From DATMXS01 sp050260275 (GTDB lineage: Bacteria > Acidobacteriota > Terriglobia > Bryobacterales > Bryobacteraceae), in NCBI GenBank assembly GCA_050260275.1, contig JBLNBX010000005.1:1-39311 (forward strand): DNA of 39,311 nucleotides, in the 5' to 3' direction. The notes below the pieces were generated by a model, which searched no databases, was not told the DNA's origin, and was given only the letters and a program-made list of their open reading frames with translations. The position numbers and the translations under genes were made by a program. Of the stretch, positions 1-7,411 are shown in pieces; position 1 is the stretch's first letter, and each line of letters begins with the position of its first letter.

Positions 1-1282
1 CGAGCAGAAGGTCCGTATACTGGCGCTGGACTTCAGTAAGACGGCGCTGCTCGTTGAGGACATCGATCAGCCGGATCTCGCCAAGGTCGTAAGCAGCGCG
101 CAGTATGCGAACGTTTTCGCGGGACTGTTGCACAACGCCGGCATCGAAAATGTCCAGCGCGCGGGCAGCCGTCTGATAGCGCTCCATCGCCGCACGCACC
201 TGCTGCCGGATCGCCTGTTCGAGGTGCTGCCGGCGGAGTGACGCGGCGGACCGTCTTGCAACCGCGGATTCGATGTTGCCCTGGTTACGGTTGCGTAGCG
301 GCAGGTCTATCGAGAGGCCGCCGGTCAAGAGGTTGTCCGTTGCGCGGATCGGCACTGGCGAGCCACCGGGAGCGCTCAGTCCGTACTGGTCGAATCCGGC
401 GTTGACGCGCGAGTAGCGCGCGTATGCGACCACATCCGGCGATGCTTCCCCTTTGGCGAGGCGCACTTCGGCCTCGGCCGCCGACTCCCGCATGCGCGCG
501 GCTTTCAGGTCGGGGCGCGCCGCTAGGGCGCGTTCGACGAGGTCATCGAAGACGGGAATCGCTTTAGGAGCGAGCAGGGAGCCGGAGAGTGTCAGCGGCT
601 CGTCCACCCTCATGCCCACCAGAAGCTTGAGTTCGAGCAGCGCGCGCTCGGTCTGATTGGCGAACAGTAGCCGGTCCGAAGCGATGCGGTTCAGCTCCAC
701 TCGCATGAGCCCCACTTCGAGCTGTGTGCCTTCGCCCTCACGTGCGCGCGCCTCGGCGATGTCGCAGACTTGGCGATTCAGGTCGTGCAACTCCTCCGCC
801 GAGGCCAGATTGCGGGCGGCCGCGAGCGCTTCAGCGAAGCGTGTCTTCACCTCCGCCGTAAGCAGACGCTCGCGGTCGGCGATTTCGAGCGTTGCAAGCT
901 CGATGCCGAGTCCCGCCACCTCGATGCGCCGGTCGCGCTTCCCGCCGAGCTCGAACGTGTGGGAGTATCCGATGGAAAACTCGTTCTCGCCCGGACTGTT
1001 GAGCACGCGTCCGTTGGTGTAACTGGCATCGATGGATGGGTTCACGCGCAAACGAGCCTGCGTGAGAGCGCCCGTGGCTTCGCCGATGCGCTGTCGTTCG
1101 GCGAGCAGATCGACATTGTTCTTCAGCGCGGCTTCGACAAGACTGCCGAGCGTCGCACCGTTTGCTTCGGAAACGTACTGCGAAGCAGGGGCCGCGGGCG
1201 TGGCCTGGCCCCGGGCGGGTGCAGGCGCGAGGAATGCGGTCCCAGCCAGGAACGCGAGTGTATATCGATAGCGTAAGTGCAT
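1..1282 (-). CDS. TolC/CzcC-type outer-membrane efflux protein, 3' end outside window
   Basis: Reading the minus strand from ATG at 1282 gives 427 codons without a stop, running off the left edge. Residues 1-26 look like a Sec signal (basic start, hydrophobic core, Ala-rich end). Residues about 43-80 contain the pattern typical of the first outer-membrane-factor repeat (TLGSLVEAALKNNVDLLAER, then QARLRVNPSID). A second repeat starts near residue 245 (ERALAARPDLKAARMRESAA), followed by long helical segments. Proteins of this family form the trimeric outer-membrane exit duct of RND or ABC efflux pumps. The wording is closest to CzcC/CusC-type metal efflux ducts, but the substrate cannot be read from this part. 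It lies 98 bases downstream of a cysteine-rich exported protein on the same strand, probably in one transcript. The Shine-Dalgarno site is weak. Family call is firm; metal specificity is inference. Confidence 0.88.
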   Translation of the reverse strand, partial: MHLRYRYTLAFLAGTAFLAPAPARGQATPAAPASQYVSEANGATLGSLVEAALKNNVDLLAERQRIGEATGALTQARLRVNPSIDASYTNGRVLNSPGENEFSIGYSHTFELGGKRDRRIEVAGLGIELATLEIADRERLLTAEVKTRFAEALAAARNLASAEELHDLNRQVCDIAEARAREGEGTQLEVGLMRVELNRIASDRLLFANQTERALLELKLLVGMRVDEPLTLSGSLLAPKAIPVFDDLVERALAARPDLKAARMRESAAEAEVRLAKGEASPDVVAYARYSRVNAGFDQYGLSAPGGSPVPIRATDNLLTGGLSIDLPLRNRNQGNIESAVARRSAASLRRQHLEQAIRQQVRAAMERYQTAARALDIFDAGVVQQSRENVRILRAAYDLGEIRLIDVLNEQRRLTEVQRQYTDLLL

Positions 1283-1380
1283 ACCCAAGCCAACTGTTTG
1301 ACTACTCGAACTTACGGGTGCGGACGCATGGCTCGGACGCCGGAATGCGGCGCCAGCCTACGCAGGGTCGGATTACTGGA

Positions 1381-1770
1381 TCAGCAGCGGAGGGAAGTCA
1401 ATAACGGCGGGGGGACGCCTTGTATTCGGGGCGGGTAGCCGGAATAGTCGCCGGCCGTAGCCGGCGCACCGGGATCGGTCCAGGGATTCGGACCAAGGCA
1501 CGAAAAACCAGCGGGTTGCTCCTGTGCGCTGCTCGCCTCAGCGGCGGCGCTCAGCTCGTAGTCAGTGCAACCCTGGCATAACGTGGGTGCGGCGAAACCC
1601 GCACCGTCCGGCCGCGGCATGGGCACACAACAGTCGCTTCCCCAGTCCTCAACCTCGTGGTGGCCTTCCGGGGATACGCAAAGCACCTTGGACGCACTTG
1701 CCGGCGCTCCGAGCAGCAGAACGGCCGCCATGAGCATCGCCAGCATGGCCCCGAAATTCATCGAGCTCAC
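1381..1770 (-). CDS. small exported cysteine-rich protein next to efflux duct gene
   Basis: A 129-residue protein if started at GTG 1770; ATG at 1761 (three residues in) is an equally good start. A GAAGG sequence lies upstream, 2 bases from the GTG and 11 from the ATG. Residues 4-27 form a hydrophobic signal peptide ending ASA, so the mature part is about 100 residues. That part holds seven cysteines (31, 47, 48, 65, 68, 91, 129 in the long form), with adjacent C47-C48, a C65-X2-C68 pair and H37-H38. The C-terminal third is rich in Pro and Gly. I do not recognise a named family. The position just ahead of a CzcC/TolC-type gene suggests a periplasmic metal-binding or sensing accessory of that efflux system; this is inference. 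Disulfide-stabilised structural protein is an alternative. Confidence 0.72.
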   Translation of the reverse strand: MSSMNFGAMLAMLMAAVLLLGAPASASKVLCVSPEGHHEVEDWGSDCCVPMPRPDGAGFAAPTLCQGCTDYELSAAAEASSAQEQPAGFSCLGPNPWTDPGAPATAGDYSGYPPRIQGVPPPLLTSLRC

Positions 1771-1902
1771 GGCCTTCGGGTCATCTTAGCAGCTTACGAG
1801 GGCAATTCGCCATCGGGCAGGGCTGCCCGGTGCCGGTAGGCCAGCCGCGCTCTTGCAGGCAGGAGTTGAACGGCGCACCAACACAAACGCCGCCTGATAG
1901 CG

Positions 1903-2688
1903 CTATGTCCAGTAAGGCTCTCCGGCCGGAATGTGTTTGACCGGCACACCGGTAACAAAGCCGCGGAGCCAGTCGGCAAACTCTCCCATGCCATACTCTT
2001 CCGACACCTGATGGCCCAGGATGATCTGGCCCTTCGGGAAGCCCAATGCGGCGGCGTCACGCACGTAACTGGTGTTGTCGAAAAAGCTGTCGCTTTCCTG
2101 CGCCTCCCCGCCAATCACAAAATCCGCATCCGGGGTCAGCCGTGGAGTGGCGTACCCGGGCCCGGCAACGATCCTGCTGACTCTCGCCTTCGGATCGCCC
2201 ACGACGCGAATGGCGCGCGCTCCGGTGCGTTTCCTGATTGCCGACGCCAGTTCTCCCAGGGTGGTCTCGGGGATGACGTACACCTTGCCACCGCCGATGG
2301 TAGCCTGCTTGTCTTCAATGCCCAGCACCCCGCGCAGCAGGCCCACCACGATCTGATCCGGCTTATTAGCGTGCTGATGATCGTGAATTCGCCAGATCAC
2401 GATCCCGTTCTGCCGGCAATAGTCCGTCTTCAGCTTGTACAGCCGGTTCTCGCCGAGGTTCTTGGTATCATCCGGGTCGTTCCAGAACGTATCCTCGTGA
2501 GTGATGACGAGGTTCAGCTTTGCTTCGTGCGCGCGTTTGAGCACGTCGAAGTTCGACATGAACGTGGTCGCGATGCCCGTGACGGTGGTGTCCGGATCGC
2601 CAACCTTGAACGTGTCCCGATAGCTTCGTTCGATCCAGGGGATGCCCACATTCTTGCGAATGAGCTCGACAACTTCACGCGCTGTCAT
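1903..2688 (-). CDS. NIF3-like (GTP cyclohydrolase I type 2-like) protein, cytoplasmic copy
   Basis: 261 residues without a signal peptide. The pattern GDPDTTVTGIATTFMSNFDV at 30-49, ITHED at 62-66, HDHQH at 102-106 and GHQVSEEYGM at 225-234 matches the NIF3/YbgI/YqfO family, which carries a di-metal centre made from His, Asp and Glu at such sites. Likely metal ligands are H64, H102, D103, H226 and E230 (the H-X3-E pair is intact). The biochemical role of NIF3 proteins is unsettled, so no reaction is assigned. The start ATG (2688-2686) overlaps the stop TGA (2690-2688) of the upstream paralogue by one base, which implies translational coupling. Start choice is therefore well supported. Compared with YbgI, the first ligand motif has one His followed by Glu instead of two His. 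Confidence 0.82.
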   Translation of the reverse strand: MTAREVVELIRKNVGIPWIERSYRDTFKVGDPDTTVTGIATTFMSNFDVLKRAHEAKLNLVITHEDTFWNDPDDTKNLGENRLYKLKTDYCRQNGIVIWRIHDHQHANKPDQIVVGLLRGVLGIEDKQATIGGGKVYVIPETTLGELASAIRKRTGARAIRVVGDPKARVSRIVAGPGYATPRLTPDADFVIGGEAQESDSFFDNTSYVRDAAALGFPKGQIILGHQVSEEYGMGEFADWLRGFVTGVPVKHIPAGEPYWT

Positions 2689-3614
2689 CAGGCTGCCCTC
2701 CAGTACGGATCACCCGCCGAAATCCACTCAACCGGCATCGCCTTCACAAGCGTCTTAAGCCAGGCCGCACAGGCGCGCATGCCCGGCTCCTCGGAGGCCA
2801 CCCTGCCAATGGTCACCAGGCACCGCTTTTCGCCCGCGGTGTTAAGGTCGGCGACATAAGGGACGCACTCCCATTCCCGAACCTCGCCCGCGAGCAGAAG
2901 GTCCACGTTATCGAAGTGCTCTAGCAGCGTTTCTATGGACATATGGCCCGGATGGAGCCATACGCGCCGGACCTTGGCGCCCGGATCGCCCACGGACCGA
3001 AGACCGCCGCGAAGGTTCAGCCTTTTCCGGATCAATGCGACCGCATCCGCCAGCGTAGTTGGCGGAATATCGTACATCGTGGATTGGCCTGAGACCTGGT
3101 ACGACTTCCATCCCAGCGATTCAGCCAGCGCCGTCACGAGATCGTTTTCTTTTCTCGCACGCCAGTGGTCCCAAAGCCGGAAGACTACGAGGCCGTTCTT
3201 TTCGATGAGTTCCTTCTTGGCCTTGTATACCGGGTCATCGGTTATCGACGGCATCGGCGGCATCGGCGCACGGCCGCCTCCGCCGCCGGGCCGTGCTGGA
3301 GGCGGAGCGTCTTCGCGTGAACCGAAGAAAGTGGGTTCGTGGGTCACAACGAAGTTCAGCCCCATCTTCGCAGCCTGGCGGAGAACATCCACGGTGGCCA
3401 TCGCGGTGGTGCAGATTCCGCGAACGCTTGCTTCAGGATTCCCGGCTTTGAAACCGTCCGGGCCAGTATCCGGCCAGTCGCCACCCAGGGCGGCGCGAAT
3501 CTGCTCTGCAATCTCTCGAGCTGCCAGCGCGGGCGCGCCATACAACGGCAAAGCCGCCGCAGCCGTGCCTGCGATGCGCGCGAAGTCCCGGCGTGAGGTC
3601 CCCTTCGATGCCAT
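2688..3614 (-). CDS. NIF3-like protein with Tat-type signal, exported paralogue
   Basis: 308 residues. The N-terminus has SRRDFARIAG at 7-16 followed by a hydrophobic Ala-rich stretch to about residue 31, a good twin-arginine signal. The remainder parallels the downstream NIF3-like gene: GICTTAMATVDVLRQ at 67-81, VTHEPTFF at 90-97, WDHW at 148-151 and IGRVASEEPGM at 269-279. At the site where the family and the neighbour have His in the H-X3-E pair, this copy has Arg271 with Glu275 retained, so its metal site is probably altered. A Gly/Pro-rich insert lies at 104-123. A GAAGGA site sits nine bases before the ATG. Export of a NIF3-fold protein is unusual; the alternative is that the RR stretch is fortuitous and the protein is membrane-tethered. 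Confidence 0.8.
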   Translation of the reverse strand: MASKGTSRRDFARIAGTAAAALPLYGAPALAAREIAEQIRAALGGDWPDTGPDGFKAGNPEASVRGICTTAMATVDVLRQAAKMGLNFVVTHEPTFFGSREDAPPPARPGGGGGRAPMPPMPSITDDPVYKAKKELIEKNGLVVFRLWDHWRARKENDLVTALAESLGWKSYQVSGQSTMYDIPPTTLADAVALIRKRLNLRGGLRSVGDPGAKVRRVWLHPGHMSIETLLEHFDNVDLLLAGEVREWECVPYVADLNTAGEKRCLVTIGRVASEEPGMRACAAWLKTLVKAMPVEWISAGDPYWRAA

Positions 3615-3758
3615 ATGTGCGGATCCTTCTCGGGGAGGATATCACCCGGCGGTTTTGGGCGGCAAGGCTCCGCGGGGCGCATCAAGTTGCTGATCCGCGG
3701 GCACAGTCAGGGGCCACGGGTATGTTCTCCCCGACCGGCCGTTCCGCTCGCCTTGGGA

Positions 3759-3764
3759 TATATT
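3759..3764 (+). promoter_or_regulatory. candidate -10 element directly before esterase start
   Basis: TATATT ends seven bases before the ATG at 3772. No Shine-Dalgarno sequence is present. If real, transcription would begin at or next to the start codon, giving a leaderless message. No convincing -35 box was seen. Confidence 0.35.
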
Positions 3765-3771
3765 AAGCGCT

Positions 3772-4842
3772 ATGCGGATACGCTTGACACTATTCGCGCT
3801 GCCGTTGTCTCTCGCACTGGCGGCGCCTGTTTGGGCGCAGGTACAGACCGAGGTTCCGCCTCCGGTTCCCGGCGCCAAACCTGTGACTGTGGAGCGCATC
3901 AAGATTCACGGCGCTGCATTGGAGGGAAACCTCGAAGGCAATGCTGTTGACCGCGACGCTATCGTCTTTCTGCCGCCCAGCTATGCCACGCAGAAGAACC
4001 GGCGTTACCCGGTCGTGTACGCCTTACACGGCTACTCGATAGGCGCCGAGCAGTGGACCGGCGAAATCCACGTGCCGCAGACCATCGAGGGCGCCTTCGC
4101 GAAGGGCGCTCAGGAGATGATCGTGGTGCTTCCGGATTCCAAGACGGTTCACAACGGATCGATGTACTCCAGTTCCGTGACAACCGGCGACTTCGAGCGG
4201 TATGTCGCGCGGGACGTCGTAAGCTACATCGATGCTCACTACCGCACCATTCCCCGGCGAGAGAGCCGCGGGCTGGTTGGCCATTCGATGGGCGGCTACG
4301 GCGCGACCCGCATCGGCATGAAGTACCCGGAGGTTTTCGGCAGCCTCTACATCATGAGCCCATGCTGCCTTTCGGCGCGCGGCGCCGGGCCCACCAACCC
4401 GGAGACGGAAAAAGCGCTCGCGGCCGTGAAGACGCCTGAAGATTCGGCAAAACTACCATTCGGCCTGCGCGCGCAGCTTGCGTCCGCCGCGGCGTGGTCG
4501 CCCAATCCCAAGAACCCGCCGCTGTACCTCGATCTACCGGTGAAGAATGGCGTTGTGCAGCAGGAGGTGCTCGCGAAGTGGGCGGCCAACGCACCGCTGG
4601 CGTTTGTCGATCAGTACATTGGAAACCTGAAGCAGTACCGGGCGATAGCGATCGACGTGGGCGATAAAGACGGGCTTCGGGCCGGCGCGGCCGCCTTGCA
4701 TGAGGTTCTCGATCGCTACGGCATCGCCAACACGTTCGAGGTCTATTCCGGCACGCACACCAGCGCGGTGGCAGTCCGTTTTCAGGATTACGTGATGCCG
4801 TTTTTCAGCAAGACCCTGGACGCAAGCGGCGGCCGCAGGTAA
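3772..4842 (+). CDS. exported alpha/beta-hydrolase esterase (esterase D / antigen 85-like)
   Basis: 356 residues. Residues 1-22 are a clear Sec signal ending VWAQ. The mature enzyme shows the alpha/beta-hydrolase order: RRYPVVYALHGYS near residue 82 (oxyanion strand), the nucleophile elbow GHSMGG with Ser172, then IDVGDKDG with Asp298/Asp300 as acid candidates and YSGTHTSA with His329 near the C-terminus. This is the layout of the putative esterase family that includes S-formylglutathione hydrolase, enterochelin esterase-like and feruloyl esterase-like proteins. The convergent neighbour is a secreted GH39 glycosidase, so a carbohydrate ester substrate is possible, but this is inference. There is no ribosome site; a TATATT lies seven bases before the ATG. 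Confidence 0.85.
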   Translation: MRIRLTLFALPLSLALAAPVWAQVQTEVPPPVPGAKPVTVERIKIHGAALEGNLEGNAVDRDAIVFLPPSYATQKNRRYPVVYALHGYSIGAEQWTGEIHVPQTIEGAFAKGAQEMIVVLPDSKTVHNGSMYSSSVTTGDFERYVARDVVSYIDAHYRTIPRRESRGLVGHSMGGYGATRIGMKYPEVFGSLYIMSPCCLSARGAGPTNPETEKALAAVKTPEDSAKLPFGLRAQLASAAAWSPNPKNPPLYLDLPVKNGVVQQEVLAKWAANAPLAFVDQYIGNLKQYRAIAIDVGDKDGLRAGAAALHEVLDRYGIANTFEVYSGTHTSAVAVRFQDYVMPFFSKTLDASGGRR

Positions 4843-4845
4843 CGA

Positions 4846-4870
4846 GGAGGCGGGAGTTGATCCCGCCTCC
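4846..4870. terminator. perfect 10-bp hairpin between convergent genes
   Basis: GGAGGCGGGA at 4846-4855 and TCCCGCCTCC at 4861-4870 are exact inverse complements with a five-base loop. The structure sits between the esterase stop (ends 4842) and the glycosidase stop (4873). There is no long T tract on either side, so it is a candidate bidirectional terminator or 3'-end stabiliser. Confidence 0.6.
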
Positions 4871-4872
4871 CC

Positions 4873-6531
4873 TCACCACGATAGGGTCAGCAGAGCCACG
4901 CCCTGGCGGGGCAGCGCGAGCTTGAGCGCCATCTTGCCGTCCGCGACATTCCGCCACTCGGGAGATCCGGCCAGCTCCAGTTGGCCCGCCCGCTCCAGTT
5001 GCGCGTACTGCGCATCGCTGGGAGATTGCGGCGAGCCCATCTTCTTCCACACCTCATAGGAATTGCTGTGGTCGGCATCGATGGCGTAATGGTGCATCAG
5101 CACGCGCCCGGCCGGTACTCCCGTTACTGTCACATCGATATCGGCCGCCGGCCCGGGCAGATCGTCGTCATGGTAGTTCCACAGCATGATCGCGATCTGC
5201 CGGTCGTCCCGCGTCGCGAACACGCCGATATCCGGGCTGTCCTTCACGCCTTTCTCGAGCATGCTGTCGAGGGTCGCCATCCCGGAACTCTTCGCCTCCA
5301 GCCGATTGCCCCGCATCATGCCGAACATACGGAACACGTTGAGCACGGGCTTGTCGATTCCGTTTGTGGCGAGGTCGCGGAAGCCGGCGAAGTACGGCTG
5401 GTCTTCGAACTCGAAGGCCCACGTTAGCGCCCCTTCTAGGTTCACCTTGTGCCGGGCGGCAAGCTCGTGCTTTCGCGCGAACGTGGCCGCTGTGTAGCTG
5501 GAGTACATGGTCCCGTTGCGGTACGCGTTCTGTGGGTGGTGCTCGACGGAGCAGGCAGCGCAGCCCTCCGGGTCGGACTCGCCCAGTATGATGGGGAGCT
5601 TGTTCAGTTCCGGAAACGAGGCCACGATGCGGAAGCCCGCGTCAATGTCGCGCAACTGGAACTCGCTTCCCATGCGCACGTGGCCCTCGACGACGCGCGG
5701 CCGGCCTTTGGCGTGGAAGCTGATGAAATCGATGGGCGAGCCTGTCTTGCCGGTTACGTAGTTCTTCCCGCGCGTGACGTGCTCCAGGAAGCCTCGCAGG
5801 AATGCCGCGGCTTTCTGGCTGCCAGGTCCCGTGCTGGTGGGCCCGCCAACCCGCGCCTCTGGCAGCGCGCGCCGCACCGCGTCCACAGTGTAGTCGTAGA
5901 GCTTGTAGTACTCCTCCGGCGTGGACTGCCAATAGCTGATGTCCGGCTCGTTCCAGACCTCCCACGCCCATGTGACGACTTCGTCCTTGCCATAGCGTTC
6001 GATCGAGTGCCGCACCCACTGGTAGATCAGCTCCGACCACTTCCCGTAATCGCGCGGCGGGTAGGCCCAACCCGCAACGATCTTGCCGCCGGCCGGCGAC
6101 CAATTGTGCTTGTACGGTTGCGGCTTAACCGACAGCGCTTCGGGCATGAATCCGATCTCGACCAAAGGTTTCATGCCGCGCTCGACGTAGCAGTCGAAGA
6201 TGCGGTCCAGGATGGTCCAGTCATAGCGCGGGTTCCCGGCGGCATCCTCGGTGTACGCGTTCGTGGATCCCCACTTGAGCGCGGGAGTGCCGTCGCCGGA
6301 AGTGAGCAGGTTGTGCACTCGCATGTAGACCGGGAGCGGGCTCAGAGCCGCGAGTTCGGACAGCAGCTTGCGCCCGTCCTTCATGTATGTGTAGTTTGGC
6401 TCGTCGTGGCCGAAGTACCGCCAGATTGGCCGGACCGGCCCCATTGAGCGAGCTGCATCCACCGTGACGGTAACCGTCTGCGCGCTGGCGGCGCAGGCGA
6501 GAAGGGCAATCAGAAACGCACGCATTGTCAT
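4873..6531 (-). CDS. secreted glycoside hydrolase family 39-like (beta-xylosidase type)
   Basis: 552 residues with a short signal peptide (residues 1-17, ending ASAQ). A TIM-barrel glycosidase is indicated by IWRYFGHDEPNYTY near 36, VYMRVHNL near 68, the acid/base motif WNEPD with Glu195, and IILGESDPEG with Glu318 as nucleophile candidate. GALTWAFEFEDQPYF and the C-terminal beta-sandwich-like part (about 430-552, with IAIMLWNYHDDD) match GH39 architecture. Family members cleave beta-xylosides or related terminal sugars outside the cytoplasm. Right after the nucleophile come C324 and C327 (CAAC), which may form a disulfide or bind a metal. The gene converges with an esterase and lies upstream on the map from an MFS sugar-acid-type transporter gene. 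GH39 is a good call; exact substrate is open. Confidence 0.83.
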   Translation of the reverse strand: MTMRAFLIALLACAASAQTVTVTVDAARSMGPVRPIWRYFGHDEPNYTYMKDGRKLLSELAALSPLPVYMRVHNLLTSGDGTPALKWGSTNAYTEDAAGNPRYDWTILDRIFDCYVERGMKPLVEIGFMPEALSVKPQPYKHNWSPAGGKIVAGWAYPPRDYGKWSELIYQWVRHSIERYGKDEVVTWAWEVWNEPDISYWQSTPEEYYKLYDYTVDAVRRALPEARVGGPTSTGPGSQKAAAFLRGFLEHVTRGKNYVTGKTGSPIDFISFHAKGRPRVVEGHVRMGSEFQLRDIDAGFRIVASFPELNKLPIILGESDPEGCAACSVEHHPQNAYRNGTMYSSYTAATFARKHELAARHKVNLEGALTWAFEFEDQPYFAGFRDLATNGIDKPVLNVFRMFGMMRGNRLEAKSSGMATLDSMLEKGVKDSPDIGVFATRDDRQIAIMLWNYHDDDLPGPAADIDVTVTGVPAGRVLMHHYAIDADHSNSYEVWKKMGSPQSPSDAQYAQLERAGQLELAGSPEWRNVADGKMALKLALPRQGVALLTLSW

Positions 6532-6580
6532 AGAAATTACACGCAGCCGGGGCGATTGTCCACCGCCGGGAGGAATGCCG

Positions 6581-7348
6581 CTAGTTCAGCCCCCGCGTTT
6601 CACGCTGCTTCAGCCAGCGAGCCACCTGTGCAATGAAGTTCCGGAACATCTGCGGCCCATCGTAGACGGGTTGCGGCTCCGCGCGGCGCGCCTCCGCCCA
6701 ATCGAGGGCCAGCACGAGCGGCACCCACCGGGTTGTCTCGTTACCGATACCGTCTCCAAAGCAGTAGAGGATCTGCGAAGGCTTTACGGGCAGGCTGATC
6801 ATTCGCAGTGTGAGTGGTCCCGGCGTGCGGCAGTTCTCGGGCGGGGAACTCACCAGGTACTCGCGGCAGGCGGTGGGCCTGTGTTCGTGGATGGAGCAGC
6901 TCTCGTCCTCAAGAAACGGGCAGGGGACCTGCCGCCCGAAATACCGGGTATGGAGAGCGCGCCGCTTCTCGATATCTTTCAACGCGGCGGTGTCGCGCAG
7001 CGTTGCGACCAGCGATTTGCCGAGTTCAGCGAGTGCGTCGCAGAAGCGCTGCCGTACGCAGGCCCGCCGCTCGGGCGGCATCGCGTCCACCAGTTCGGCC
7101 AGATACAGAGCCTCGCACTCCGCAATCGGGACAACCTGGCGGCAGCACGCTCCACAGCCGGCACGGCAGGAAACCGTGCGCCCCTCGCGCCGCGCGCCCT
7201 CGATGGCTAACGCGGCCATGGCGTCGGTAAAGCCGAACAGAATCGGCAGTAGGTCGGCCGGGCGCATCTGCACATCCGGCACGCGGGCGGTCGCGTCGAT
7301 AGCCGCGTCGCCGAACTCGATCGTTACAGGAATGTTGATCTTCCGCAT
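6581..7348 (-). CDS. YkgJ-family cysteine-cluster protein
   Basis: 255 residues starting at ATG 7348; the open frame extends further upstream but that extension overlaps the divergent gene and lacks family features. Cysteines occur in the order C61-X3-C65-X2-C68-C69, then C143 (VPCPFLED), C151 (SCSIHEHRPTAC) and C161. This is the CxxxCxxCC ... CPFL ... C.IY..RP..CR pattern of the YkgJ/Fe-S-zinc oxidoreductase-like family, thought to bind zinc or an Fe-S cluster. The biochemical role is unknown. The rest is helical (LYLAELVDAMPPERRACVRQ). It diverges from the aldo/keto-reductase-like gene with 63 bases between the starts, so they may share regulation. Confidence 0.85.
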   Translation of the reverse strand: MRKINIPVTIEFGDAAIDATARVPDVQMRPADLLPILFGFTDAMAALAIEGARREGRTVSCRAGCGACCRQVVPIAECEALYLAELVDAMPPERRACVRQRFCDALAELGKSLVATLRDTAALKDIEKRRALHTRYFGRQVPCPFLEDESCSIHEHRPTACREYLVSSPPENCRTPGPLTLRMISLPVKPSQILYCFGDGIGNETTRWVPLVLALDWAEARRAEPQPVYDGPQMFRNFIAQVARWLKQRETRGLN

Positions 7349-7411
7349 TTCGATGATCTCTGCGCTGCGGCTCCTCCGGCTCCGCGCCGGCTTCCGCCTG
7401 TGTAGGTTATC

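Noticed and set aside
5449..6447. 332-residue open frame opposite the GH39 gene
   Set aside because: It is antisense to a well-supported gene and has the Arg/Val/Ala-rich composition of shadow frames in high-GC DNA.
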